From NCBI GenBank assembly GCA_042569785.1, contig JBHPGW010000042.1, forward strand, positions 1-22,756: a stretch of 22,756 bases of DNA. The letters are read 5' to 3'. The stretch comes from JBHPGW01 sp042569785 (GTDB lineage Bacteria; Planctomycetota; Phycisphaerae; Sedimentisphaerales; Anaerobacaceae). Below the pieces are notes generated by a model. It made no database searches. It saw only the letters and a list, made by a program, of their open reading frames with translations, and was not told the DNA's origin. This document shows positions 15,582 through 22,756 of this stretch, piece by piece. Within the stretch, counting starts at the first letter, position 1. Every line of letters begins with the position of its first letter. The translations under genes were made by a program, and so were the position numbers.

Positions 15582-15854
15582 AATTAATGTATTGCTTGCT
15601 TTTGAATATCTTCTATATCCGTACCAGCGAAGAAATAAAAGTAAAAGAAAAGTAAAACATTTGAGGCTTAGTCTGGATTTATGAGAAAGAAGTTCCGTCG
15701 GACATTTTGAATCTGTCCTTGAAATGCTGCTCCACTTGAAAGCCTGTCCTCTGTTAATTACAACGGATGTCACCTTCTGGCGTGAGCGGCTTTTGGGGGT
15801 TGTTTTTTTGCGGTTTAATTGCAAAAAAGTCAGAATAGTCGGACTTAGTGAGAA

Positions 15855-15872
15855 ATGTAACGAATGTTACAT
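15855..15872. promoter_or_regulatory. ATGTAAC-N4-GTTACAT palindrome, candidate operator
   Basis: Perfect 7-bp arms (15855-15861, 15866-15872) flank GAAT. It lies upstream of the winged-helix gene and shares the GTAAC core with the direct repeat at 14160-14177, so one regulator may bind both sites. Confidence 0.45.
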
Positions 15873-16158
15873 GAGATTAACTACTCTCCCTATTGCCACG
15901 AATAGCTGTTTTAGTTATAATATTTCCGTTTTACTATTGATTATTTGTGATTTTATACTATTGTGGAGCGATACTATGACAGACGCAGATTGGCGGACTG
16001 TTGAAAGTTAGTATAAATATGTTTTTATAAGTTGATGTTTTTAAGTTGTTTATTTAAAAGTAGTTATAAGGGCCAGTTTTTTAAGGGATTACGCAACTTA
16101 AAATAGCTTTGCGATATTTGGCTTAAGTAATTTAATTGCATAGGAAATTGTATTTTTA

Positions 16159-16345
16159 ACCACGAATTTTCACGAATTGACACGAATTAAAAAAGGTGTT
16201 AACCACGTTTTTTTTTTTGACAGGATTAGCAGGATTAAACAGGATTTATAAAAAAGTTGTTTTTTTTGTTTATTCGTGCTAATTTGTGTATATTCGTGGT
16301 AAATGTTTTTTTTGTTTTTCTCTGTGCCCTCTGTGGCTGAAAAAG
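16159..16345. repeat. Cluster of short ten-base-period dispersed repeats
   Basis: Four kinds of unit follow one another. CACGAATT occurs at 16161, 16171 and 16181 (exact 10-base step). CAGGATT occurs at 16221, 16230 and 16240. ATTCGTG/ATTTGTG occurs at 16272, 16282 and 16292; this is the inverted form of the first block, so the two enclose the CAGGATT block. CTCTGTG occurs at 16320 and 16329. Such strings are scattered through many environmental bacterial genomes between genes; their origin is not settled to my knowledge. Confidence 0.75.
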
Positions 16346-16398
16346 TTCCGCTGAAAGCGGTTAATTCAAAAACTTCCGCAGTCTAAGGAGACCGTGCT

Positions 16399-17541
16399 AT
16401 GGCAAAGATCATTGCAGCAGAATTAATGGTAATAGGCGATTCGCTCACAAAGCTAATCGATTATCAAATCATTCAAGGCAACCAACTTTGGCGATTCCTG
16501 CTTGTCCTGCTGGTAATTATCCTGGCCATGGCTCTGGGACGAATCTCGCAGTTTTTCATCAACTCATATGCCAATCGTGCAGAGAAGAAATTCGGCGTCA
16601 CCGTTTTGAGTTTATTTCTCAAGTGCCTCAGCAAGCCCATCTCGGTAGCCTGCTTAGCGATGGGGCTGTATGTATCAATGCTCTGCCTGGTCTTCGGTGA
16701 CCAAGGCATCAGCTCTTCAATTGAAAAAGGCTGGATAAAAATAAACACTGCTCTGGCGGCAATAGCTCTGGCCTACGCTATTTTCAGGCTTGTGGACATT
16801 ATTGAATATTACCTGCTTCGATGGACAAGCAAAACAAAAACAAAGCTTGATGATATGCTTGTACCGGTTATACGAAAGAGCCTGCGTGTCACCATAACCA
16901 TCATAGCGGCCCTGTGGATCGCCGACGGCATATTAGGTGCCCAGATAAGGGCTATCCTGTTAAGTGCAGGTGTAGGCGGCATCGCGATCGCCCTGGCTGC
17001 CAAGGATACTATCGCAAACTTTTTCGGCTCCATAACCATCTTTGCCGACAGACCTTTCCAGATCGATGAGCTTGTAAAAATCGGCGACCATTACGGCCCT
17101 GTCGAGGAAGTCGGTTTTAGAAGCACCAAGATAAGAACTTTGCAGGGAAGTTTGGTGACGGTCCCTAATAGTGTGGTCGCCAACACCGCTGTCGAAAACG
17201 TCGGCAAACGTCCCTTTATCCGCAGAACATCGAACATCACCATAACCTATAACGCTGGCCATACAAAGGCCGCCCGTGCCGTCGAGATCATAAAAAATAT
17301 CCTGACAGATGTACCCGAAGTAAACGCCGACCCGGACAGGCCCTCAAGAGTCTATTTCAGCGATTTTAACGATTGGTCACTCAATATCTACATGACCTAC
17401 TGGGTCAAACCCCCGGACTATTGGCTCTACAACGAAGTAAACGAGCGTGTCAATCTCGAAATGATGAAACAATTCGAGGCTGAGCAAATTGAATTTGCTT
17501 TCCCCACCCAAACGCTCCACGTCAAAAAGGACCAGCCTTGA
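16399..17541 (+). CDS. MscS-family mechanosensitive ion channel
   Basis: This 380-residue membrane protein has hydrophobic spans at about residues 31-53, 78-100, 114-140 and 163-180. They lead into the glycine/alanine-rich pore helix ILLSAGVGGIAIALAAKDTI (186-205), the signature of the family. The beta domain follows (FADRPFQIDELVKIGDHYG, VEEVGFRSTKIRT, VTVPNSVVAN), and then the alpha-beta C-terminal domain to residue 380. It sits in the cytoplasmic membrane and releases solutes on hypo-osmotic shock. AAGGAG lies 8 bases before ATG. It has one more predicted span than E. coli MscS (three) and about 90 more residues. It is followed by a separate promoter for the kinase, so it is probably transcribed alone. 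Confidence 0.93.
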   Translation: MAKIIAAELMVIGDSLTKLIDYQIIQGNQLWRFLLVLLVIILAMALGRISQFFINSYANRAEKKFGVTVLSLFLKCLSKPISVACLAMGLYVSMLCLVFGDQGISSSIEKGWIKINTALAAIALAYAIFRLVDIIEYYLLRWTSKTKTKLDDMLVPVIRKSLRVTITIIAALWIADGILGAQIRAILLSAGVGGIAIALAAKDTIANFFGSITIFADRPFQIDELVKIGDHYGPVEEVGFRSTKIRTLQGSLVTVPNSVVANTAVENVGKRPFIRRTSNITITYNAGHTKAARAVEIIKNILTDVPEVNADPDRPSRVYFSDFNDWSLNIYMTYWVKPPDYWLYNEVNERVNLEMMKQFEAEQIEFAFPTQTLHVKKDQP

Positions 17542-17554
17542 CACCTGTCCCCTG
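17539..17554 (+). repeat. TGACACCTGTCCCC motif, possible dispersed repeat fragment
   Basis: The sequence tgacacctgtcccctg overlaps the MscS stop codon. Its complement (GGGGACAGGTGTCA) is a string seen repeatedly in many environmental genomes, often near REP-type elements. Only one copy is in this window, so the call rests on recollection. Confidence 0.25.
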
Positions 17555-17584
17555 ATTCTTTTCTCAAAAATATAATTTCACCTA

Positions 17585-17612
17585 TTGACATTTAGCCCCA
17601 ATATATTACAAT
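17585..17612 (+). promoter_or_regulatory. Sigma-70-type promoter of the sensor kinase gene
   Basis: TTGACA (17585-17590) and TACAAT (17607-17612) are separated by 16 bases, eleven of twelve matches to the consensus. The predicted start near 17619 leaves a leader of about 43 bases before the ATG at 17662, with AGGGGG (17650-17655) as Shine-Dalgarno. Confidence 0.65.
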
Positions 17613-17661
17613 AGATTTGCTTTAGTATAAGGTAGCCGGGAAAAAGAGCAGGGGGCAGCGA

Positions 17662-20600
17662 ATGCGCAACTTTTCTCCAAATGGGTCCTTAAACGCGAAA
17701 CTATTCGCGAAGAAACATTCCCTTCCTCGATCACACCTGCTCGGTATCTGCCTAAAGTTTCTGTTAATCTCGATATACCTGCTATTTCCATACAAAGTTG
17801 CCGCACAGATCGCACAGGTCAAAAAGGTACTTCTCTTACACTCCTACCATGACGGGCTGATCTGGGCCGAAAATCTCACTCATGGCGTTGAATTGGTCTT
17901 CAATAAAGCAGCAGATATTCAACTGACTATTGAGTATATGGACACAAAGCGTATCAATGACCAAAGGCATTATGCCAACCTGCTGGCACTTTACAAACAC
18001 AAATTTAAGGATGCCTTTTTCGATGTTGTCATTACCGCCGATGACGATGCCTTTTTCTTCGCCTTAAAACACAGGCCCGAACTCTTTCCTGATATCCCCA
18101 TAGTATTTTGCGGCCTAAGCTACTATGATGAACAATTCGCTCTCGATTACGGAAATTTAACCGGCATAGTCGAATACAAGGACATGCTAAAGACCATGAA
18201 CCTGGCACTGAGGTTACATCCAGATGCCGAAAAAATATTTATTATCAACGACCTCACTTCTACAGGTGTGCAAAGGCACAAGCAATATAAAGCCGCAAGT
18301 GAAAAGCTGACCCGAAAAGTCCCCGTCGAGTTTCTCGAGGATTACAGTATAGAACAGTTAGAGCTTCGACTGCGAAACCTGCCCGAAAAAAGCGTTGTTA
18401 TCTTACATAATTTCAATCGGGATAACAGGGGCCGTTTATTCAGTCATCGACAGGCAGGCAAAATGGTTTCTACCGCCTGCACAAGACCGATCTATTCAAC
18501 TCGGGGGCATAATCTGCAATTTGGAATAGTTGGAGGTTTCCTCACTGACGGAAATGTACATGGCAAAGTTGCCGCCCAAATGGCAGTGCGTATCCTGAAA
18601 GGTGAAAAACCATCCCATATCCCTGTCATGTCCCAAGGCCCTAACCCTCCAATGTTCGACTACCAGCAGTTGCAGCGATGGCAGATCAATATTTCAGATC
18701 TGCCCGAAGACAGTATCCTAATCAATCAGCCCGCCCCAATAGTTAAAGAAAGAAAAAGATTACTGCTTGCACTGACTCTTGCGATTATCGAGGCCCTGAT
18801 CATTGCATTACTGATTATAAACGCAATAAGAAAACGCACAGGCCGAGCATTCTTCGCCAATATTGAATACCATGTGATCGCTCTCGCCGTTGCCTTCGGA
18901 TTGATCATATGGGTTTTTGACGCCATAATAGACTCCATCTATTTCTACGAAGAAACCAGCTTCTGGAAACTGTTCGTGCTCGATATCCCCGCGCATGAAC
19001 TTTACATGCGTCTGCTTATACTTATAAGTTTTACACTTTTCGGTATCGTTGTTTCAGTGATGTTTGTAAAGCGAAAACAAGCTGAAAGAACTTTAAGATT
19101 ACGAAACACCGCGATTTATAACTCCCCTAATGGCGTTATCATAGCCGATCATGTAGGCAAAAATGACAATCCCATCGTATATGTAAATCCATCATTTGAA
19201 AAGATCACAGGCTATAGTCTCGATGAACTTAAAGGCCAGGACTGCCGCTTCCTTCAGGGCGATGACAGAGACCAACCAGACTTAGGCGAAGTCCGTTTGG
19301 CTCTAAGAGAACAACGCCCTTGTCATGTAACAGTTCGAAATTACCGTAAAGACGGATCAATGTTCTGGAATAAACTAAGTATTATTCCTGTAAGAAATGC
19401 CAGGAACAAGCTGACACATTACATAGGAATTTCAAGCGATATTACCAGCCAAATACAGGCACAGCAGAAACTTAAAAAAAGCCAGGAACAACTGTCAATG
19501 GCCCTGGATGCCGCCAATGACGGACTCTGGGACTGGAATATTAAGACCGGAGAAGCTTATTTCAGTCCGCGTTATTATACGATGCTCGGCTATGAACCAA
19601 ACGAATTTGAGCCCAGCTATCAGGCATTGGTCGATCTGCTTCATCCCGATGATAAAAACGGTACCGAACAGAGAATTCGTGAATGCATTGAAAGAAAAAG
19701 TGAAATTTTTGAGGAAGAATTTCGCATGAGAACTAAGACCGGGGAATGGCGATGGATTCTCAGCAGGGGAAAAGTTGTACAGCGCGACAGCGACGATAAC
19801 CCTGTCAGAATGGTAGGGACCCATGTTGATATTACCCGCCGAAAGACGAGCGAAACACTCATCGCTATAAGCGAGGAAAGATTTCGAACTCTCGTCGACA
19901 ACATCCCGGGCATAGTCTACCGCTGCAGTCTCGATGAACATTGGACCATGTATTACATAACCGAGGGTATCGAAAAACTTTCCGGATTCCCACCCCATGA
20001 GTTTGTCCAAAACAAAATAAGGTCATTCGCCAGTATTATTCACCCCGAAGATCACCAGATGATCAAAGATATTACATTTGAAAAGGTAAATAAAGACCAA
20101 CTGTTCTCGATCGAATACCGGATCGTAACTTCCGATGGAAATATAAAATGGGTATACGATAGAGGAAAGGGCGTTCGCGATGAGGTTGGAAATATCCTTT
20201 TCCTTGACGGTGTGCTTTTCGATATCACCAACCGCAAAAAAGCCGAGAAAGCACTGTACGAAAGTGAAAATCGATACAGAGAACTATTTGACAATATGAG
20301 CAGTGGGGTAGCTGTTTACGAACCCGTAGAAAATGGCAGAGACTTTATCTTTAAGAGTCTTAACCGGGCAGGCGAACGGATTAATAAGGAAAAAAAAGAG
20401 TCTGTTATCGGAAAAAAGGTAACTGAGGTGTTTCCGGGAGTTCGGGAGTTCGGTCTCTTTGACGTTTTTAGGAGAGTTTATAAAACCGGTAAGCCGGAAC
20501 ATCTCCCTGTTACACTGTATAAAGACGACAGACATTATGCATGGTTTGAAAATTATGTTTACAGGCTCCCTTCAGGCGAAATTGTGGCAGTACATGATGA

Positions 20601-21723
20601 TATAACTGAACGTAGGCAGGTTGAAGAGAAAGTAATAAACCTTGCAAAATTCCCTTCTGAAAACCCCAGCCCGGTTCTGCGTGTTGCTAAGGACGGTAAG
20701 CTGCTTTATGTCAATGATGCCGGCAAACCGCTGTTGAAACAATGGCAATGCCGCCTCGGTGATACTATTCCCGAATACTGGTGCAGGATCGTACTGGAAG
20801 TTTTTGAATCCGAGCAAACTAAAAAGGTTGAGTTTGGTTGTGACCGGCAAGTTATCTCGCTTGTTATTGCCGCGGTTAAGCAAGCTGACTATGTCAATTT
20901 ATACGGCAGAGACGTAACCGAACGAAAACAGGTTGAGCAGGAACGCGAAAAGCTGCTAAAAACTTTAGCCGCGAAAAATGAGGAGCTTGAGAGCATTGTC
21001 TATGTCAGCTCGCACGATCTGCGTTCTCCGCTTATCAATATCCAGGGCTACAGCACACAACTTCGGCAAAGCTGCGAACAGGCACTTGAGATTGCCGACA
21101 ACACCAAAATCCCAAAGGAAATTGCAGATGAACTCTCAAAGCTGATGCTTCAAAACATCCCCGAATCGCTTGATTATATTACCGCCAGTACAGCTAAAAT
21201 GGATATGCTCCTCACAGGCCTCTTAAAACTCTCACGACTCGGAAGAGCAGCTCTGGAACTCGAAACACTGGAAATTGATGCCATGGTCGCCCAGGTAATA
21301 GAGTCTATGCAATTCACAATAAAAAAATCCCATGCAAAAATTGCCGTAGATAAACTTCCACAATGCCTCGGTGATAAGACCCAGATAAATCAGGTTTTTA
21401 CTAACCTGCTCGATAACGCCGTCAAATATCTCGACCCTTCGCGTAAAGGCCTCATTCATATCTCCGGCAAGGTTGAAAACGCGATGAGTCTCTATTGCGT
21501 AAAAGATAACGGTATCGGGATCGCACCACAGCACCGTGACAAAGCATTTGAAATATTCCATCAATTAGAGCCCAATGAAAATCAACCAGGAGATGGATTG
21601 GGATTGACTATCGTCCAGAGAATTATAGACAGACATAACGGTAACGTCTGGCTGGAATCAGAACCAGGAAAAGGCAGTAGCTTTTATATAGCTCTGCCGC
21701 ACTCGGGAAATAGTACCGGCTAA
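17662..21723 (+). CDS. Multi-PAS sensor histidine kinase with periplasmic ABC_sub_bind-type domain and LOV-like PAS
   Basis: This 1353-residue membrane kinase begins with a signal-anchor (LKFLLISIYLLFPYKVAA, residues 32-49). A periplasmic domain like ABC_sub_bind substrate-binding proteins follows at about 53-330 (VLLLHSYHDGLIWAENLTHG, FFDVVITADDDAF, GKVAAQMAVRILKGE). Three membrane spans follow (about 367-389, 398-425, 447-470), then five PAS modules near 480-600, 611-735, 740-865, 871-990 and 992-1090. The first is LOV-like, with GQDCRFLQG (Cys528), NYRKDGSMFWN and YIGISSDIT. A HisKA domain has SSHDLRSP (phosphoacceptor His1118), and HATPase boxes are NLLDNAVKYL (1248), DNGIGIA (1282) and GDGLGLTIV (1310), all intact. 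It should autophosphorylate and pass phosphate to the response regulator encoded 26 bases downstream. Inputs may be a periplasmic small ligand and possibly light. A near-consensus promoter precedes it. Confidence 0.95.
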   Translation: MRNFSPNGSLNAKLFAKKHSLPRSHLLGICLKFLLISIYLLFPYKVAAQIAQVKKVLLLHSYHDGLIWAENLTHGVELVFNKAADIQLTIEYMDTKRINDQRHYANLLALYKHKFKDAFFDVVITADDDAFFFALKHRPELFPDIPIVFCGLSYYDEQFALDYGNLTGIVEYKDMLKTMNLALRLHPDAEKIFIINDLTSTGVQRHKQYKAASEKLTRKVPVEFLEDYSIEQLELRLRNLPEKSVVILHNFNRDNRGRLFSHRQAGKMVSTACTRPIYSTRGHNLQFGIVGGFLTDGNVHGKVAAQMAVRILKGEKPSHIPVMSQGPNPPMFDYQQLQRWQINISDLPEDSILINQPAPIVKERKRLLLALTLAIIEALIIALLIINAIRKRTGRAFFANIEYHVIALAVAFGLIIWVFDAIIDSIYFYEETSFWKLFVLDIPAHELYMRLLILISFTLFGIVVSVMFVKRKQAERTLRLRNTAIYNSPNGVIIADHVGKNDNPIVYVNPSFEKITGYSLDELKGQDCRFLQGDDRDQPDLGEVRLALREQRPCHVTVRNYRKDGSMFWNKLSIIPVRNARNKLTHYIGISSDITSQIQAQQKLKKSQEQLSMALDAANDGLWDWNIKTGEAYFSPRYYTMLGYEPNEFEPSYQALVDLLHPDDKNGTEQRIRECIERKSEIFEEEFRMRTKTGEWRWILSRGKVVQRDSDDNPVRMVGTHVDITRRKTSETLIAISEERFRTLVDNIPGIVYRCSLDEHWTMYYITEGIEKLSGFPPHEFVQNKIRSFASIIHPEDHQMIKDITFEKVNKDQLFSIEYRIVTSDGNIKWVYDRGKGVRDEVGNILFLDGVLFDITNRKKAEKALYESENRYRELFDNMSSGVAVYEPVENGRDFIFKSLNRAGERINKEKKESVIGKKVTEVFPGVREFGLFDVFRRVYKTGKPEHLPVTLYKDDRHYAWFENYVYRLPSGEIVAVHDDITERRQVEEKVINLAKFPSENPSPVLRVAKDGKLLYVNDAGKPLLKQWQCRLGDTIPEYWCRIVLEVFESEQTKKVEFGCDRQVISLVIAAVKQADYVNLYGRDVTERKQVEQEREKLLKTLAAKNEELESIVYVSSHDLRSPLINIQGYSTQLRQSCEQALEIADNTKIPKEIADELSKLMLQNIPESLDYITASTAKMDMLLTGLLKLSRLGRAALELETLEIDAMVAQVIESMQFTIKKSHAKIAVDKLPQCLGDKTQINQVFTNLLDNAVKYLDPSRKGLIHISGKVENAMSLYCVKDNGIGIAPQHRDKAFEIFHQLEPNENQPGDGLGLTIVQRIIDRHNGNVWLESEPGKGSSFYIALPHSGNSTG

Positions 21724-21749
21724 AAGCACGCTCTTGAAAGGTAACCAAA

Positions 21750-22193
21750 ATGCTGAATGACGTAATAGTTCTTATGGCTGAAGACGATCTCGGACATGCA
21801 GGCCTTATCAGAAAAAATCTAAAACGTGCCGGTATTACAAACGACATCGTTCATTTCAAGGATGGACAGGAAGTGCTCGATTTTCTCTTTGACTACGATC
21901 ACACACATGAAAAGCCCATAGGACATGCATATCTGCTCCTACTGGACATTCGAATGCCAAAAGTTGACGGCGTAGAAGTTTTAAAAAGGATCAAAGAGGA
22001 CCCCGACCTAAAAGCAATACCCGTTCTTATGCTGACTACAACCGACGACCCAAAGGAAGTAAGCTTGTGTCACAAACTCGGCTGCAGCAACTATATCACC
22101 AAACCAATCGAATACAAGCACTTCGTAAAAGCCGTCAACCACCTGGGCCTGTTCCTGAGAATCGTAGACATCCCAAAAATAGACAACCAATAG
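21750..22193 (+). CDS. Single-domain response regulator (Rcp1 type)
   Basis: This 147-residue protein is a lone receiver domain. The acidic pocket is ED-D at 11-13, the phosphoacceptor is Asp66 in LLLDIRMP, the conserved Thr lies in LMLTTTDD (about 96-98), and Lys118 is in YITKPI. The long insertion after the second helix (FLFDYDHTHEKPIGHAYLL) and the C-terminal HFVKAVNHLGLFL helix are typical of Rcp1-like regulators that pair with phytochrome-type kinases. No output domain is present, so it signals by protein contact. AAAGG precedes the ATG, and the gene lies 26 bases after the kinase stop; the two are very probably cotranscribed and form a cognate pair. Confidence 0.95.
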   Translation: MLNDVIVLMAEDDLGHAGLIRKNLKRAGITNDIVHFKDGQEVLDFLFDYDHTHEKPIGHAYLLLLDIRMPKVDGVEVLKRIKEDPDLKAIPVLMLTTTDDPKEVSLCHKLGCSNYITKPIEYKHFVKAVNHLGLFLRIVDIPKIDNQ

Positions 22194-22280
22194 CAACGAG
22201 CCCCTCTGCAGATCGTCATTCCCGCATGGCTCCGAATCCATTTTCATAAACACGGATTAACGACTTAAGTGTTCCAGAAT

Positions 22281-22300
22281 TTACCACGAATTTTCACGAA
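22281..22300 (+). repeat. Second copy of the CACGAA ten-base repeat
   Basis: CACGAA occurs at 22285 and 22295 within ttaccacgaattttcacgaa, nearly identical to 16157-16176 upstream of the MscS gene. It is a shorter copy with two units only. Confidence 0.7.
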
Positions 22301-22477
22301 GTTTCCCTATGTCAAAATAGGCGGATGTTTGTTTTTGGGGTTTTTGCGCACATACCTGCGCAGATGATTGATTTTCTAACTTCCGGGGCTCGTGGGCCGT
22401 GACCAGTGACTCGAAAAAAAGAATTTAGAAAACTTTGTGGTGAGAAAAAGAAAAAAGTTTTGAATTTTTGGTTAATA

Positions 22478-22502
22478 GAGCCGCTTTGCGGTGCTTTTTT
22501 TT
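22478..22502 (+). terminator. Possible weak terminator downstream of the response regulator
   Basis: A short hairpin (gccgc, loop ttt, gcggt) is followed closely by a run of eight T (22495-22502). It is about 285 bases beyond the response regulator stop; a distant or unrelated transcript end is possible. Confidence 0.35.
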
Positions 22503-22688
22503 AAAAAGAGTTAGGCAGAATTAGTGTGATGTAAAAATTTTTATTTTTTTTAAGTCAAACAATGCCGCTCAGCATCGCCTTTAATATGAATGGCCGCAAT
22601 TAGTGACTTTTTGCTTGAGGGTGAGAAAGCTGGTAACGGTTTTTTAGTTTTTGTGAAATAAGCTTTATCCAGAAAGGTGGTGATGCTA

Positions 22689-22709
22689 ATGATAAAATTG
22701 TTTTTGTGA
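22689..22709 (+). other. Possible six-codon leader ORF (MIKLFL)
   Basis: ATG at 22689 is preceded at 8 bases by agaaaggtggtgat (22671-22684), which matches the complement of the 16S rRNA 3' tail at 13 of 14 positions. The frame closes at TGA 22707-22709, 45 bases before the next apparent start. An in-frame ATG at 22683 would give eight codons. Expression is not shown by sequence alone. Confidence 0.25.
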
Positions 22710-22741
22710 AGAATTGTAATTGAAGAAGTAACAACAGAAAT

Positions 22742-22756
22742 AAGGAGAAAAACTAT
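22742..22756 (+). promoter_or_regulatory. Shine-Dalgarno of a gene starting at the window end
   Basis: AAGGAG (22742-22747) is followed after 7 bases by AT at 22755-22756, the likely first two bases of an ATG whose G lies beyond the window. Confidence 0.55.

Larger units (their letters stand above)
15582..16398. other. Long intergenic region upstream of the MscS-family gene
   Basis: No convincing gene is seen in these 817 bases, apart from the possible N-terminal extension of the winged-helix gene (to 15824). The region holds a perfect ATGTAAC/GTTACAT palindrome (15855-15872), a low-complexity A+T-rich stretch (16010-16150), the ten-base-period repeat cluster (16159-16345) and an AAGGAG Shine-Dalgarno (16385-16390) for the channel gene. 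A plus-strand open frame at 15724-16011 runs over the antisense regulator and has no coding character. Confidence 0.6.
22194..22756. other. Intergenic region upstream of a gene beginning at the window edge
   Basis: No long gene is seen in these 563 bases. They hold a CACGAA repeat pair (22285, 22295), a TGCGCA-N6-TGCGCA hairpin near 22346-22363, a weak terminator-like hairpin (22478-22502), a stretch complementary to the 16S rRNA tail followed by a six-codon ORF (22671-22709), and a Shine-Dalgarno at the very end. The length and content suggest a regulated leader for the following gene, but I recognise no riboswitch class. Confidence 0.55.

Noticed and set aside
15724..16011. 95-residue open frame on the plus strand
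   Set aside because: It overlaps the possible 5' part of the winged-helix gene and the palindrome at 15855, with no recognisable domain and no ribosome site.
16159..16250. CRISPR-like array of short repeats
   Set aside because: Units are 7 to 8 bases with 2 to 3 base gaps; there are no 20-40 base spacers and no cas genes.
17620..17661. Cyclic di-GMP riboswitch, suggested by ggtagccggg before the kinase gene
   Set aside because: The rest of the GEMM core (the GGGACGCAAAGCC-type arm and a closing stem) is absent, and the predicted transcript start leaves too little leader.
22215..22235. cgtcattcccgc as part of a dRS3-like inverted repeat
   Set aside because: The complementary GCGGGAAT arm is not found nearby.
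22655..22700. SAM riboswitch, suggested by ttatccagaaaggtgg
   Set aside because: The following conserved S-box segments and the closing P1 stem are missing; the match is better explained as a 16S-complementary stretch.

Overview
The window most likely comes from an anaerobic planctomycete of the class Phycisphaerae (Sedimentisphaerales-like). The clues are a secreted LamG protein ending in a dockerin-like tail (xNFKDFAxxxDxWL...LWP), abundant LamG and TPR envelope proteins, divergent sulfatase-superfamily hydrolases, a moderate to low G+C content and dispersed ten-base-period repeats of the CACGAATT type. This assignment is an inference from style, not from a marker gene.

Layout. Positions 1-722 hold the 3' end of a LamG-domain exported protein, closed by a strong terminator (774-813). 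A tRNA with anticodon CAT (1010-1084), probably tRNA-Ile2, follows with its own terminator. From 13964 down to 1283 the minus strand carries nine tightly packed genes. In transcription order they are: a secreted protein of unknown family (12234-13964), a secreted TPR protein (10876-12258), a 90-residue two-span membrane protein with a YIDPNT motif (10600-10872), a Tat-exported phosphodiesterase-like lipoprotein (8651-10603), CysD-like and CysN-like sulfate adenylyltransferase subunits (7795-8604, 6563-7780), a LamG-TPR fusion (4227-6473), a second TPR protein (2725-4161) and a sulfatase-fold hydrolase with Thr in place of the usual formylglycine Cys (1283-2725). Overlaps and short gaps suggest one operon, or two divided at a perfect 13-bp inverted repeat after cysN. 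The gene set joins cytoplasmic APS synthesis to several exported proteins, but no APS kinase, sulfotransferase or glycosyltransferase is in view. It looks like an undescribed envelope or extracellular modification cluster.

Divergent from this operon is an ECF-type sigma factor (14333-14908). Convergent with the sigma gene is a one-component winged-helix (OmpR/PhoB-type) regulator (14934-15581, perhaps longer). The 368-bp divergent spacer contains a TAGTAAC-N4-TAGTAAC direct repeat with the geometry of a PhoB-family box, so sigma factor and winged-helix protein are the natural candidates to control the operon.

The right third, on the plus strand, has a repeat cluster (16159-16345), an MscS-family channel (16399-17541), a 1353-residue sensor histidine kinase with a periplasmic ABC_sub_bind-type domain, three membrane segments and about five PAS domains (17662-21723), and an Rcp1-type single-domain response regulator (21750-22193). 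The first PAS domain is a LOV-like domain that retains the photoactive cysteine (C528). The last 563 bases lack a long gene but hold a repeat copy, a weak terminator, a possible short leader ORF, and a Shine-Dalgarno sequence for a gene that apparently starts at the final two bases.
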